Positions 10,818 through 22,422 are shown, counted from the stretch's first letter. The stretch: DNA of 34,209 nucleotides from Byssochlamys sp. IMV 00236 (GCA_001931875.2 MSJH02000811.1:1-34209), one strand, 5' to 3'. Notes: generated by a model from the sequence alone, not told the origin. Translations and numbers: made by a program.

Positions 10818-12791
10818 AGCTCCACGGATTTGGATAAACCGATATAGGATCCTGGCTGAAAAGCCAGGATGGTGAAGAAAGAAGTCGCGAAGTTGATGAT
10901 ATCCCCTGTTTGGTGTTGTGGTTTTCTAGGTTCCCATTGGCATTTCTCCGGCAGTTCCGGGCGTTTCGAGGTTCTTATAACATCCCGTGGCTGTCCAACA
11001 GGATTGGCTCGAGGCTTTTGCACTTGATTCACAGTTTTATCTCCCCAAGACTTTCTTTCCCTCGGGCGGTTTCCTGCCCAACCCCGCCAAACTGCCGCGA
11101 GGGAAGGAATCTTGAAGGATTCTTGATCATGGTCTGACTGTCTGGCTACCCGTGTCACGGGCCGGACTACAAGGCGCTTGTCTAGAAGATGGTTGGCTCT
11201 GCGAGATGGTTCTGCGATTTTCCCCTTGCTCCCTGTTACCCTGTTACCATCTGCTCGTACTGGCGCTGATCATGACCCTCTTGTTTTACCTCGAATGTCC
11301 ACGAACCCATGACCGTATGATACGTATAATGCCGTTTGTTGTGCAGCGGCTGATTTTGACAAGCATGCAGAGAATGTACAGTGGTTTTCTACTCTCTCAC
11401 TGAGCGGTTCTTGTGTCTGCTGTATTGGTCCGTCTGTACTCTTTCCTGCATGAACATAGAGCCATCTTCGACATTCTTTGACACTTGGTCGTAAGGATCT
11501 AGTGATTGCAACCTATAAGAATACTGACCACCTATAAACATTCTTGTCGGGTTTATGTCGGTGAAACTGTGCTCCAGTGTAGATGGCTCTTAAAGTCCCG
11601 CGATGTCTTTTTTTAGGAAAGATCCACTCAATGGGGCTCTGGACTCTGGACTCACCAGCACGAGGGTTTGCTGGACATAACTAGATTCTACCTCATAGCC
11701 AGCCAGGGTATCTAGAATCTGGGATCTGGAGAAGCAGCGCCAACGGCTCTTCCTAGCATCTCAAGTGTTCCTGAGCGCTGTTTCTCCCCGGTCCCGTTTG
11801 CTAAATATCTATCGGCCGGGTGGGAAAACGGCGGTTGTTCCCTTAAGGAGTGGGGAAAGCAAGAAGCCAACAGGACTAGACTAATTATTGTCATTAGTTC
11901 AACCATTGCGACTTGAACGGCCCGATGCGGCGAGCCGGGCATCCATTATTGGGCCCAAAAGACACACACCTTGGGACTGTGGATAAGAATAATATGGATC
12001 ACGGTGGAAGTTGCCGGAGCGGCGCAAGAAAAGAGGGAAAACTGATCAATAATTATGATAGGTACTAGAAGCATTCCATTCTCGTAACTAACTTGTGGCT
12101 GGGACAATTGCCATCAATACGACAGGACCAGGGGTAGTTATCCAGACGGGCACGCGATCACCATACCATTACCAGGTAGTTGATAATAATAGATAGGGGG
12201 ATAGTTACATAGTTGTACCAAATCGACAAGGGACATTTATTCCCGCAGGTCAACTCAACTGTCAACATCTTGTTTTCTTCCTCCACCGTACGGAGTAGTT
12301 AGAACTATTGACTCCATACAGGGAAGCAGAGATATACAAGGGCGTATCGGATAGCTTAAGTTCGTTATTATTACCCTCGTTAACGACCTCTTACATCCCC
12401 CGTATTATTATATTACCACAGTAATTAATTAATTAATACCTCCTGAGGCCTTTTTAGCCAGAATGATTCGCATCAGGGCTGGAATGGCGTCGCCAGCTTT
12501 CCCTTGCCGATCAACCGGTGTGAGAGATAGCCAAGGCATAAGTATTGGGCTGACGATGAGACAGGGTCCCAGTTGGGTTGCAGTCTTGTTGATGGATGAT
12601 TGAACGCGTGCCGTTCTACCAATAATAGATAGTGGTTGGGGTGGTGTTGCGTTGCCCTTTTGGTTTCAGGAGAGAAGTTACTTAGTTAACGATGTGATCA
12701 GGGGTGGATATTCATCCCTTTTTTTTTCTTTCTATGATTAGATATCTCATCCGAACATGTTCAGTGGTAAGTTACTGACTATGAGGCATTA

Positions 12792-12813
12792 ATTATTATT
12801 ATTATTATTATTA
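12792..12813. repeat. (ATT)n microsatellite
   Basis: About seven uninterrupted ATT units in intergenic DNA. Confidence 0.9.
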
Positions 12814-13576
12814 AACCTTGGGGGAAAATACCAGAAGATAAAAATAAATAGAATAGAATAAAATATAATATAAAAAAGCAAGGAACAGACACGCGGACTC
12901 TTCTCGTTTGGAGAATTCAATTCTCGTGTTTGTACTGTACTGTAGTTTGCTATTCTTGCATCCTATTATTTACCCGGGTGTTCGAACCTCCTGTTATTTT
13001 GTCTAGATAGTCTATTATTATTATTATTTATTCCAAGACAAGACTGGATTCAGCCCTATTGTCTTTTCTTTCTTTTTTGATTTCCCTTTTTTCACCAACC
13101 CCCTGCGGATATCAGTCGGGATCTACTATTGTTGTCCTTCACCCTTGAGCGATTTAATTTCATTCGACCAAGTCTGAAACCAGGCGTGTGGTGTTGAACT
13201 GTTGCTGCCCCGAGCGTCCGGTACAATCGGCGCAAAAGAAGATTGAAGGAGTTCCCCCAAAAGAGGTACGAGCTGAGCTGAAGAGGGTAGGGAGTTGTGA
13301 ATTTAAAATGGTTTCGAAACGATAACTCTCAAGCCGAGCGAAAGTTTATTTGCATTTTATTTAAAGCGCTGGGTCCAAAAAGCTAAGCAAGCGTTCGTTG
13401 CCATAGGAGAACAATCCAATCCGATTTCCCATATAATATTCTATCTATCTATCGGCTGCTTTTCTCTTGCTTTCACCAGCCACAAAAAGGGAAGCATACC
13501 ACGCCAAGACCCCGCCAGACAAAGCAAGGAAGAGAGAGAGAACAGAACACAACAGACGGTCAACGATAGAATTATC

Positions 13577-13598
13577 GAATTGAATTGAATTGAATTGG
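13577..13598. repeat. (GAATT)n pentanucleotide repeat in a leader
   Basis: Four GAATT units end 28 bases before the aminotransferase ATG, so they very probably lie in the 5' untranslated leader of that mRNA. Confidence 0.85.
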
Positions 13599-13626
13599 AT
13601 TGCTGGGAAGATCTGCTTGTGCCAAG

Positions 13627-15400
13627 ATGTCGTTCTCGGGACGTCGCGTCAGTATTCTGCGTCCAGCAGACAACAAACGTTTCTCGACCGGAAGGGATCT
13701 CGCGGAGAACGGTAGGTTCTGGTCTCCCTGAACTCGCATTCCCATGCGCGCTCTGGCCCCAGCCAGCCAACGGCTTTGATGGCGCGTTTTCATCTGTGCC
13801 GCTTATAATTATTCGATTTTCTGGGCTTTTCCCCAAGACTGACTTGTGCGTTCGACTGCTCCAGAGAAGAAGTCCGAAATCCACCGTCAGTTCCGTGATG
13901 CCCACGAGGGTCACCGTCCACACGCCGGTCTCGACGCCTCTCGTACCTCCACGGGAGTCGTCTGGTGTACAGAGCGTGCCAGCGAGCATGGCTATCTAGA
14001 AGACCCTTCCTCCTGGGCCAACCTGGGTCAGGGTGCCCCCGAGGCAGACGATGAGATCTTCGGCAGTTTCCCCCGCCCTACTGCCATTCCTATCGCCTCC
14101 GCGTCTCGCGAGTACGGTCCGACCGCTGGTATCAAGCCGCTGCGTGCGGCCGTTGCGAAACTCTACAATGAGCACTACCGAAAGGGTAAAGAGAGCCAGT
14201 ATACGTGGGAGAATGTCTGCATTGTGCCGGGTGGAAGAGCCGGTCTCATTCGAATTGCTGCCATTTTGGGCAACTCGTACTTGGGCTTCCCCATTCCCGA
14301 TTACTCTGCGTATTCGGAGATGTTGTCGCTCTTCAAGAACGTAAGTCAGATCAATTATCATTATCATATCAGATCATATTATATGATGAGCATGCGAGGC
14401 GATGTGATCGGGACAGCCTGTTTGCTGACTTGTGCGCGCTCTGTAGTTTGCAGCAATCCCCATCCCACTCTCTGAACAGGACCACTACCACATCCACCCG
14501 GACAAGATCGCCGAGGAAATCGCCCGTGGTACCTCTGTCATCCTGACCTCGAATCCGCGAAACCCCACTGGTGATGTCCTCGCCAACCCCGAGCTCGGAC
14601 GGATCCAGGACATCTGCAGAGATCGCGCGACTTTGATCCTGGATGAATTCTACGGCGGTTACAACTACAGCACTGGCTGTGACGGCACCACGATCAGTGG
14701 TGCTGAGAACGTCGTCGACGTGAACGAGGATGGTATGTCATATTGCAGCTTTCCCCAGAATCATATCAGTTCGTTTCACAGCGGACATGGCTGATTGGAT
14801 TGGATAGACGTGCTCCTGATCGATGGTCTGACGAAGCGCTTCCGTCTCCCTGGATGGCGTATCGCCTGGATCGTCGGTCCCAAGGACTTCATCACCGCTC
14901 TCAGCTCGGCGGGTTCTTACCTGGACGGAGGTGCCAATGTTCCTTTCCAGGAAGCTGCTATCCCTATGCTCGAGCCGGGTCTCGTGCGGGCAGAGATGAA
15001 GGCCCTGCAGATTCACTTCCGCGAGAAGCGGGACTATGTCGTGAAGCGTCTACAGAAGATTGGATTCCGCTTTACGGACATTCCCCAGGCGACCTTCTAC
15101 ATCTGGCTGGACCTGAACTCGCTGGAGCCACCGCTCCCTGCTGAGGCCAACATCTCCGACGGTCTGAACTTCTTCAACGCACTTCTGCACGAGAAGGTGA
15201 TTGTGGTTCCTGGAATCTTCTTCGATCTCAACCCGGCCAAGAGACGTGATCTGTTCGACAGCCCGTGTCACCACTTTGTGCGTCTGAGTTACGGACCGAA
15301 GATGGACGTGCTGAAGCACGGTCTGGACGGCATTGAGAGGGTCGTTCGTCGTGCCAGAGGAGAGACCGGCTGGGAGGGTGACGAGGCCGTCCGGGACTAG
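13627..15400 (+). CDS. PLP-dependent aminotransferase, class I/II
   Basis: Exons 13,627-13,711, 13,865-14,340, 14,447-14,732 and 14,808-15,400 join in frame to 479 residues. The ATG has a good context (GCCAAGATGT). It is a fold-type I aminotransferase. Visible landmarks: EYGPTAGIKPLRAAVAKLY near 110-130; CIVPGGRAGL; NPRNPTG at 223-229 (the Asn that holds the PLP ring hydroxyl); DEFY at 253-256 (the Asp pairing with the pyridine nitrogen, and the Tyr); DGLTKRFRLPGWRIAW with Lys292 as the likely Schiff-base lysine; and Arg441 in FVRLSYG as the likely carboxylate-binding arginine. All key residues are intact, so it should be active. The substrate cannot be read from sequence; aspartate/alanine-type or aromatic amino acids are possibilities. 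No targeting peptide is evident. Introns are 153, 106 and 75 nt with GTAGGT, GTAAGT and GTATGT donors. Confidence 0.93.
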
Positions 15401-15797
15401 AGAATTAAAAGTGCTTCTGGTTTGAGCTATCAACACGGGTCGGGGGCTAGGCGGTAGATAGATAGATACCTAGATAGAAGGTAGCAGACAATACACTTTT
15501 GCTGGTTTCGCGAGGTCGCTTTCATTTCCGCCGTGGGAATCTAATATTAGAACCGTAGAAATCCAATAATAGAATCAAGGGAAAGCGATAGATAAAAATC
15601 CATGGAGGCAGCATAGATAAAAGTCAGGGGATGCCACGTGACGGGATGCTTCCCGACATCATAAATAAAGTAATGGATGATCGCCCTAACTAGAATACTT
15701 ACTCTATCTACTTGACACAGCCAGCAGCAGCACTCAGCGCAGCTCGCATGCGAGCCAGTCGCATCGGGCCACTGCCGCGCGAGATGCGCCCGTTACC
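15401..15797. promoter_or_regulatory. Intergenic region upstream of dlt1
   Basis: A 397-base spacer between tandem genes. It holds a GATA tetramer run at about 15,457-15,470 and one perfect CACGTG at 15,635-15,640, a possible bHLH/Cbf1-type site about 160 bases before the dlt1 ATG. It must also carry the aminotransferase terminator. Confidence 0.45.
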
Positions 15798-17069
15798 ATG
15801 GCCATAAGTTTATTTCGCATCTTTTACAGCGCCGTCTTTGCCCTCCTCTTCTTCGTCGTCTCCTGCCTTATCCTCCTCAGCCCTGGAGACGCCATCTACC
15901 AGTGTTACAAGAACCATAACTTGACCAACATCTTCATCATCACGGGCGCTTACGTTATCACATTTCTGCTGGGCCTTCTGATCTACTCCACGCGCATCTA
16001 TACGAATCGCAGCGTGCTGGCCGGTATCCCGAAAGCATGGATCCCCGTCGAGAAAGAAGATGTGGGCAAGAGCGTGAGGAGGCTGGTGGTCGAGGGCCTG
16101 GCGAGGAGCGCGATCACCGCGTATCGAGCGAGACCCAGGGATCTGACCGTGGAGAAGGAGGATCAACCGCTCGATGAACGTACGTTGGAAATGGACCGCA
16201 ACCATCCGCCGTGGGGTCACGTCTCTCATCCCGGGTGGTCGGCGCCCTCCTCACCAGATTTACCAGATCTACACTATCAATCGGTTCTCAAAGAGTTGCC
16301 CTACCTCATCGAAGCCAAAGCCGTTTCTCTGGCGCCGCCGGATCCGATCCTGTCCTCGTCGCGTCGCTATCGTGATCCGTACAGTTCGTACTCTGACGAG
16401 GAGCCTGTTCCGGATCCACGTGTGGTGGAGATCCTCCAACGGCCATCGTCAATGGGATTGCGTGAATATATTGGACACTTGACGAATCTGAACTTGATCA
16501 GGCCACCGGAGTTGGGCGCGGAGTTTCTTGCTATATATGAACGGGCGAGGTTCTCGGCACATGCGCTGGAGGAGGAGGAGTTTCGCGCGCTAATGAGCGT
16601 CTTTGCTGAGATCTTGAGGGCGATGAAGTCAGTGACTCCGCAGTTACTGGATGAAGCCCGCGGAGGGAGTTCTCTCTCATACGGCGAGTCGGTTATTGGT
16701 CCGTCGGACGAGGAAGGCGAAACAGATTCAGTCTACTCTCCTGATGAGGGAGAGCAACAAACTCGGGGTCGAAGCAATAGTGTGCGGCCGTCCAATGTAT
16801 CTACGTGGGAGAGCAGTCGCTCGCTTTATACGGCGCCCTTGGTGCAGACTAGGAGCTCACCGACTCTCTCGAGAGGACCCGCCCCCGATCGACGTGGACT
16901 GTCGGCTATGCGGACACCTTCCATGAATTCTCTTCGACCAGTTTCTCTTCGGCGGTCGCGGTCAAACATCTCCGGGAGTTCAGCAGGGAGCGTGATTCGC
17001 TTGGTAGAGGCTCGGAATCCGTTGGATCTGCCGTATACCATAGACGTCCCTCGAAGAACACAGCGGTGA
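15798..17069 (+). CDS. dlt1: Dlt1 (defect at low temperature protein 1)
   Basis: Single exon, 423 residues. Two hydrophobic helices, at about 8-30 (VFALLFFVVSCLILL) and 45-66 (IFIITGAYVITFLLGLLIY), are separated by a short loop, which fits a small two-pass membrane protein. The conserved soluble part follows: IPKAWIPVEKEDVGKSV near 75-95, PPWGHVSHPGWSAPSSPDLP near 136-155, and a helical segment around 225-290 (MGLREYIGHLTNLNLI, EFRALMSVFAEILRAM). The last 130 residues are Ser/Arg-rich and probably disordered. This order matches the fungal Dlt1 family, named for cold sensitivity in yeast; its molecular function is not known to me. The N-terminal hydrophobic helix at the first ATG supports the start. 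The final codons give no further domain. Confidence 0.9.
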   Translation: MAISLFRIFYSAVFALLFFVVSCLILLSPGDAIYQCYKNHNLTNIFIITGAYVITFLLGLLIYSTRIYTNRSVLAGIPKAWIPVEKEDVGKSVRRLVVEGLARSAITAYRARPRDLTVEKEDQPLDERTLEMDRNHPPWGHVSHPGWSAPSSPDLPDLHYQSVLKELPYLIEAKAVSLAPPDPILSSSRRYRDPYSSYSDEEPVPDPRVVEILQRPSSMGLREYIGHLTNLNLIRPPELGAEFLAIYERARFSAHALEEEEFRALMSVFAEILRAMKSVTPQLLDEARGGSSLSYGESVIGPSDEEGETDSVYSPDEGEQQTRGRSNSVRPSNVSTWESSRSLYTAPLVQTRSSPTLSRGPAPDRRGLSAMRTPSMNSLRPVSLRRSRSNISGSSAGSVIRLVEARNPLDLPYTIDVPRRTQR

Positions 17070-17499
17070 GAACATTTGGACATATTATCCTGAGAATATT
17101 ACAGCATCAGGACTTGGAACTGTCGCTCGTCTTTATTAGGATAGGCGTTTGGAATGGCATTGGCGTTTACGGGCGTTGGGAAGACGCTGGATAGAGCTGG
17201 CAACTCTTTTACACTATGCGCATTGGGCAACATTGGATCTCTAACTTTACTATAATTGCATACCCAGTTGAATACCACATGTTTCTTTCTACTACTCGCT
17301 TTTTGTTTTGCTTGGTCATATAGATCAGCTCTGCCATCCAATCTCAACCATCGGGTTTAGTAATCGGCGTGCAAGTCGGAATTCTTTCCGTCCCCAAGAC
17401 GTAATTAATCAGATAAGATCTCGCCTCGTCGCCGAACAAACGCAACTTCTTCCTTTCATTTATCAAACAGCCAGCCATCGCGGCACGACGAGCATCACG
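17070..17499. other. Intergenic spacer dlt1 / apd1-like
   Basis: 430 bases between tandem plus-strand genes. The apd1 reading frame stays open upstream to 17,308, but that ATG is not credible as the start because the residues it would add look like untranslated sequence. No other feature is seen. Confidence 0.5.
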
Positions 17500-18735
17500 A
17501 TGCAGTCCCTTCTCCGTCGTGGAACGTCATTCCTCTCCGGCTCCACCAAGGACAAACCAGACGGCTTCACGACCGTCTCGTCGCACGATGCGCTCTTCCC
17601 CAAAGTCGACCCCGCCGTTGACGGCGAGGATTGTGATAAGGACTGCGCCACATGCACCGTGCGCTATCCAGCCAAATTCGATATCGATACGAAGGATAAA
17701 TTATACGGACATGTCGATGGGTGGGCGACGCATCTGCTCGTCGCGACGGGGAAGTCGGATTGGGTGAGAGATGTCGCGGACGAGAAGGGTAGTGTGATGG
17801 AAGCGATCGAGAAGCATGCTATTAAGCCGAGGAATGGGGTAAGAGTTACCAATTCAATTGGCATGCATAAGCCAGGACAAGAAGAAGTATCCTGAAGAAA
17901 AATTGCGAGGAGAATTTTCCTGACCAATGTCTGGCTATAGAAGATGAAACTCTCCGCGTCCAACATGCCTGTTCCTGACGAATACCATCATCATGAACCG
18001 GGCTCGCAGCCAACGAACGTCCTTCTTCTTCCTTCCTTCACGATAGTTGAGCATGTCACGCCGGCATTGGCTTCAGATCTTGTCAGATACTTTGTGGACC
18101 CAGCACCAACGACAACAACGCCATTGGACGCATCATCATCATCAGAATCCAACACTCAACAACAACGGCAACAGCAATCCTCAACGGAAGAACAAGCAGA
18201 AAAGCCCTCCGAAACAGAGACACAAGCAGAGAAAACCGACATCAGCTCGCTCACACCCTTACGCTCACGACCCTGTCCCCACGCGGCTGTCATCCTGCTC
18301 TGCTCCCAACGCACCCGCGATGCGCGATGCGGTCAATCAGCACCGCTCCTCAAGCGTGAGTTTGAGCGCCACCTCCGCGCTCAGGGTCTATACCGCGACA
18401 TGGACGACGAACGACCCGGCGGAGTGGGCATCTATTTCATCTCCCATGTCGGCGGACACAAGTACTCCGCGAACGTGATGGTGTATCGACGACGGGATTT
18501 CGACTGGTGGAGAAAGAAGGGCACTAGCACATCTGAGACCCAACCCGAGAAGACAGAAGAGGACAAGAAGAAGGAGAAGGAAGAAGGAGCTGCTCAATGT
18601 ATCTGGTTGGCGCGAGTGAAACCTGAAGATTGTGAGGGTATCATCAAACACACGGTCTTGAAGGGAAAGGTGATAAAACCGGGATATCAGCTCAGAGGTG
18701 GATTTGATCGTGAAAGAGGGTTGATTAGTTGGTAG
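17500..18735 (+). CDS. apd1: Apd1/sucrase-ferredoxin-like [2Fe-2S] protein
   Basis: Exons 17,500-17,838 and 17,941-18,735 give 377 residues. The 102-nt intron has a GTAAGA donor, a CTGAC branch word and a TAG acceptor. This is a thioredoxin-like ferredoxin of the sucrase/ferredoxin-like (Apd1/Aim32) family. N-terminal conserved pieces include DCDKDCATC and DKLYGHVDGWATHLLVATGKSDW. The C-terminal half carries Cys234 and Cys243 (CSQRTRDARCG) and His282 and His286 (HVGGH). The C-x8-C, x38, H-x3-H spacing matches, as I recall it, the bis-histidinyl [2Fe-2S] ligand set of yeast Apd1. A low-complexity Gln/Ser/Thr/Glu linker (about 170-215) and a Lys/Glu-rich insertion (about 308-330) are likely disordered. 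Yeast Apd1 is linked to actin-patch distribution and redox stress; the role here is inferred. No targeting peptide or membrane helix is visible. Confidence 0.92.
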
Positions 18736-18863
18736 TTAGTTGGTTGGAACTTCTTTCGCATCCGCATCTGCATGTATATCTGCATATGGTGTTGTGTTTC
18801 TGTTCTATTAGGTTATATAGCATATATCGACTGGGAGATAGTAAATAGATAGATTTCCCAATC

Positions 18864-18880
18864 GATAGATAGATAGATAG
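18864..18880. repeat. (GATA)n microsatellite
   Basis: About four GATA units shortly downstream of the apd1-like gene, probably in or just past its 3' UTR. Confidence 0.85.
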
Positions 18881-19914
18881 GTAGTAAAAAAGGTACTTGG
18901 ATGAAAACCACCTCTACACCTGTTTACTTTTTTCCCTATACATATTGTAGAATCATAAATAGCCCAGAAGTAAATAATCTATCCCTACCGAAGAGCAAGC
19001 TAGTCGCTAGGACGTAGAAGTATATATACATCTAATACTATATCCAACTCATAATCAAACAAAGAGGTAATCCTAAATATCTTCGGCATACAAGACGAAC
19101 GCCAGCTGATCTGTCAATCATCGGATAATCCGCAGATTCTTCGTATCTTAAATACAGGATAGAAAGAACCTACTAACTAGATAACTAGGATCTAGAGATA
19201 AATATAGGTTGAAAACCCCATAGGAATAGATTCAAGAAAGTAATTCAAGGTGTGTAGGTCTGAGTACTTATGCTTCTGTAGCAATGTTAAATATTTAATA
19301 ATATCTAACGGGTTCTTTATAGAGGATATTGAAGATGAAGGATGCTGTGGAATTAATATAGCGTGTTGATGGTGTTACTGTTGGAGGGTATTTTGGGCGT
19401 GTTTTCTGTGCATCTATACTTAACATATTATATAGAGAGATATATAGAAAGTAGTATATAGTTCTCTAACTATACCTGCTGTCCTTTTTTTTTGGCGTGA
19501 TTATTTATATGAGGGAATGGATATTCATCCGTGGTATTCACACTACCACAGTACCACTACTAGTTATTCTCTATTACTCAGGTAATTAGGCACTCGCCGC
19601 TATAACTAAGAGAACCAAAAGGAATAAATACATGAATATAAATAAAGGAATCCTCAACGAAAAAAAAGCAAGCTACAACTCTGTAAGTCGTGTATATACC
19701 TATCCCTAGTTATACCTTGAAAACTACCTAACAAATGTCCCGAATTCACGAACGAGAAACCAACTACTGTATGTACATACATATATACATACATGCTACA
19801 ACATCGTAATTCAATTCACTTTTAATCCCAGTCTAATTCAACTTGCTTTCATACATAGCAGTAATCAATCTTACCTTAGTACGTATATTAATTCCTTCGG
19901 ACACGCGTACTCTA

Positions 19915-19930
19915 GGTACAGTACTGTACC
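19915..19930. repeat. 16-bp perfect palindrome
   Basis: GGTACAGTACTGTACC equals its own reverse complement. It lies in non-coding DNA just before a series of G-runs. It could be a protein-binding site or chance. Confidence 0.7.
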
Positions 19931-21021
19931 CCTTACGCGTGGGGGTTAGTTGGGGGGAAAAGTTCGTGAAATAATACCGCAATTCACCTAGTGGTGTTCC
20001 CAGTCCACGGGGGAAAGAATGGAACGTGGGGTGTAACTAGACTCTAGAGTAAGTACTTAAACGTGGGGATGTTTTTCCGCGGGGGAACACGGGGGGAAAT
20101 TATTCCCTTGCTTGCTGGCTTTTCTTTTCTCTCTTACGGGTTTTCTGAATATTGTTGAAAAATATCGTGGATAGGTTGATTTACCGCTATAAACGAACGG
20201 TTCCTAGGTTATTTATTATTTGTTGTTTGGAGGTATTTATGGAGGGTTTGACCGGTTAGCTTTGAATAATCATTTCGAGAAGTCAATGATGATAGTTTTG
20301 TGTTATTAAATACTGGACGATAGCTAGTCTGACGATGCTTTCTATGTTCATCTGTCGAGTTTCCTATGTTTTCTATCGGAGTCAGCTGGTACCTAGGTGC
20401 CTATTGATCGAACGGCGCCGATAGTAAGTATCTATCGAGTACAGCGCTTCCACGACAGACCGGTATAATCCCTGCAATGTACAGTGGTTACTCTGGCTGG
20501 AAACGCTTCAGTCTGCAGTCAGGTTATACTTGACTTCTGGATATTCTTCCTTACCCTCGACTATAAATGCTCGAAGCTAGTTACTTACTCTTGACGAATT
20601 CCATCAACCCTTCCTACATCTAGTTACAGTAGAGTATACGTAACCTGCGAACATCTCAGTCTGGAACACGCGCTCGCCTGATCTGCACGTGGCCAGACGG
20701 ATACAATAAGTATCCAGAGTACGTCAGCACGTGCATTCAACCAGTCAACGCCGACGTATTCATCAGCAAGTATGGTATGTATGCAGTTTGGTTGCACTGC
20801 GGCAATATAATATCACAGCGATTCTGGAAATCCACAATGATGATCGTGTCCCGGATACGAAGCCGATGGATTTTAATTCTTTCGGTCAAGGAAGACATTA
20901 TTATTCAAGCAGGGCTGCAGTTCACCTGCAGGGCCTGCGTGGTGCTTGTACCGATTTGTCCAATCCGGGCGTTCGTGTCAGTCATCGCAGAGGCGAGAGA
21001 TCGACAGAATGAAACATGCGC

Positions 21022-21043
21022 GGCATGGCATGGCATGGCATGG
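21022..21043. repeat. (GGCAT)n pentanucleotide repeat
   Basis: Four GGCAT units in gene-poor sequence, about 1 kb before the AT-rich block. Confidence 0.9.
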
Positions 21044-22422
21044 CGGCGTGGAATCTAGAAAGGATGTAGAGTAGTAGATAGATAGTGTGATACTATGTAC
21101 TAACAATGTTTCTCGTGGCGGTGAGCGGCTCATTAAAGGGGGAGGGGGGCCAAAGAAGATAGTTACGATACTCAACTGAATACTACTAGTTAGTGGCGGT
21201 AAGAAAAGAGTCACATGCCGATAGTAAGATTCGGGCAAAAAAGACACATGATGCGGTATAATCCTGGCGTATGAGGCCTCGTATTTATATGGATATTGCT
21301 CTAATGCGATCTTACTGCAGTAGTAGGTATATCCTCGGGCGCCTTTTTGAGTGGGAGGTGTACTGCTTTTGAAGTTAGATGGTTCCTGCTCGGGTAAGCA
21401 ATCGTTGATGTCGATAATATGTGGATGGAAGGGACTCCGTATTCTGATACGATCGGATAGAAGATAGGGGATGCTGTGATCCAAACAAAACGAGATTCTC
21501 TTTTTCATGACTGGATTCGTCCTTCGGCAGATCCAGTCGTATGCTATAATCTAGTTTTGCGCCCATCCATATTATACTGGAAGTAAATGGTAAGGGCTTA
21601 TGTTTTGAACTCAGTTCAAGGTAGAAGCCAGCACGACATGTCGCCGGGGATGACCTCGGGCAAGTTCGAACTGATTTCCTGATTACCGACATCAGCCAGG
21701 AGCTTCGCGCAATATCGCATCACCTAATTGCATTTTCCACAAACAAATTTCGTTTTTGTCTATCATCGTAGGCGCCTTGGATACTCGTCCCAATGGAAAA
21801 CCGTACGTAAGGCATGGTGGATCACAATACAGTGAGAACATGTATCATGATCCTACCAGCCACTGTTGACCTATTTTGAGGCTGACTTACGACCAACTCT
21901 AATCAACAACACTAGTATGATGCAACCTGAGACCGCGGCCGGGTCACAGTAGAACGGGGTTACTAACAGAGCTAATCGGGGGTAGAAGAAATGCTAAGAC
22001 TTTTCTTGGCAAATTTTCTCTATCTCTAATTAGCTCTCGCGTAGGCCTGCTAAAAATAGACTAGGGCTTAGCTTTACTCTATTATCTGTATCTATAGCGC
22101 ATAGCAATAATAAATATTAAATTAAAATATTCTCTATATTATATATATATATATTTTAGCTATAAATTTTTTTAAACTCTATTCTTCTTCTATATAATTT
22201 TTAATTTTTATTTATTTTTAAAAAGCTTTCTATATATAGTATTACTATACAAGATTATAATAAGTTTATTATTTTATATATATTTAATTAATATTAACTA
22301 TTCTATAGCTATAAGCTTAATATATATAGATTTTAATAATCTAGCAATATATAATATATATAATCTATTTATATTTAGCTATTATTATAGTAAATATATA
22401 TAATATATATATTTTATATATA

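Larger units (their letters stand above)
10818..13626. other. 2.8-kb intergenic region, cdc24 to aminotransferase
   Basis: No gene is supported on either strand; the open frames are short and without motifs. The left part should contain the cdc24 3' UTR. The right part is the aminotransferase promoter and leader, and the last 200 bases before its ATG contain no upstream ATG. Simple repeats are present: TTAA-type at 12,422-12,437, (ATT)n at 12,792-12,813 and about 13,015-13,031, a T-run near 12,719 and a CTAT tetramer run near 13,440. I see no tRNA fold. Confidence 0.5.
18736..22080. other. 3.3-kb gene-poor region bordering the AT-rich block
   Basis: No intact gene is supported. Contents: a GATA tetramer run (18,864-18,880); AT-leaning spacer; a 14-bp palindrome TGTATGTACATACA at 19,768-19,781; a 16-bp perfect palindrome at 19,915-19,930; a series of G-runs at 19,941-20,096; a GGCAT repeat at 21,022-21,043; and two short coding-like open stretches (20,633-20,776 and 21,625-21,771). 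The latter may be remnants of genes eroded at the edge of the retrotransposon block. Confidence 0.45.

Noticed and set aside
12975..12995. tRNA B-box-like word GTTCGAACC
   Set aside because: The flanking bases cannot form a T-stem, and no A-box or acceptor stem is found at tRNA distance.
13441..13989. 182-codon minus-strand open frame over the aminotransferase start
   Set aside because: Antisense to exon 1, intron 1 and exon 2 of a well-supported gene; no motif of its own.
17308..17499. Upstream in-frame extension of the apd1-like gene from ATG 17,308
   Set aside because: The 64 added residues do not resemble a conserved N-terminus. The ATG at 17,500 starts a conserved-looking sequence.
13627..18735. 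Aminotransferase, dlt1 and apd1-like genes as a biosynthetic cluster
   Set aside because: They are typical single-copy conserved genes with separate functions. There is no synthase, transporter or pathway regulator nearby.
20978..21508. 176-codon minus-strand open frame
   Set aside because: Composition is that of translated non-coding DNA, part of it reads the GGCAT repeat, and it shows no motif.
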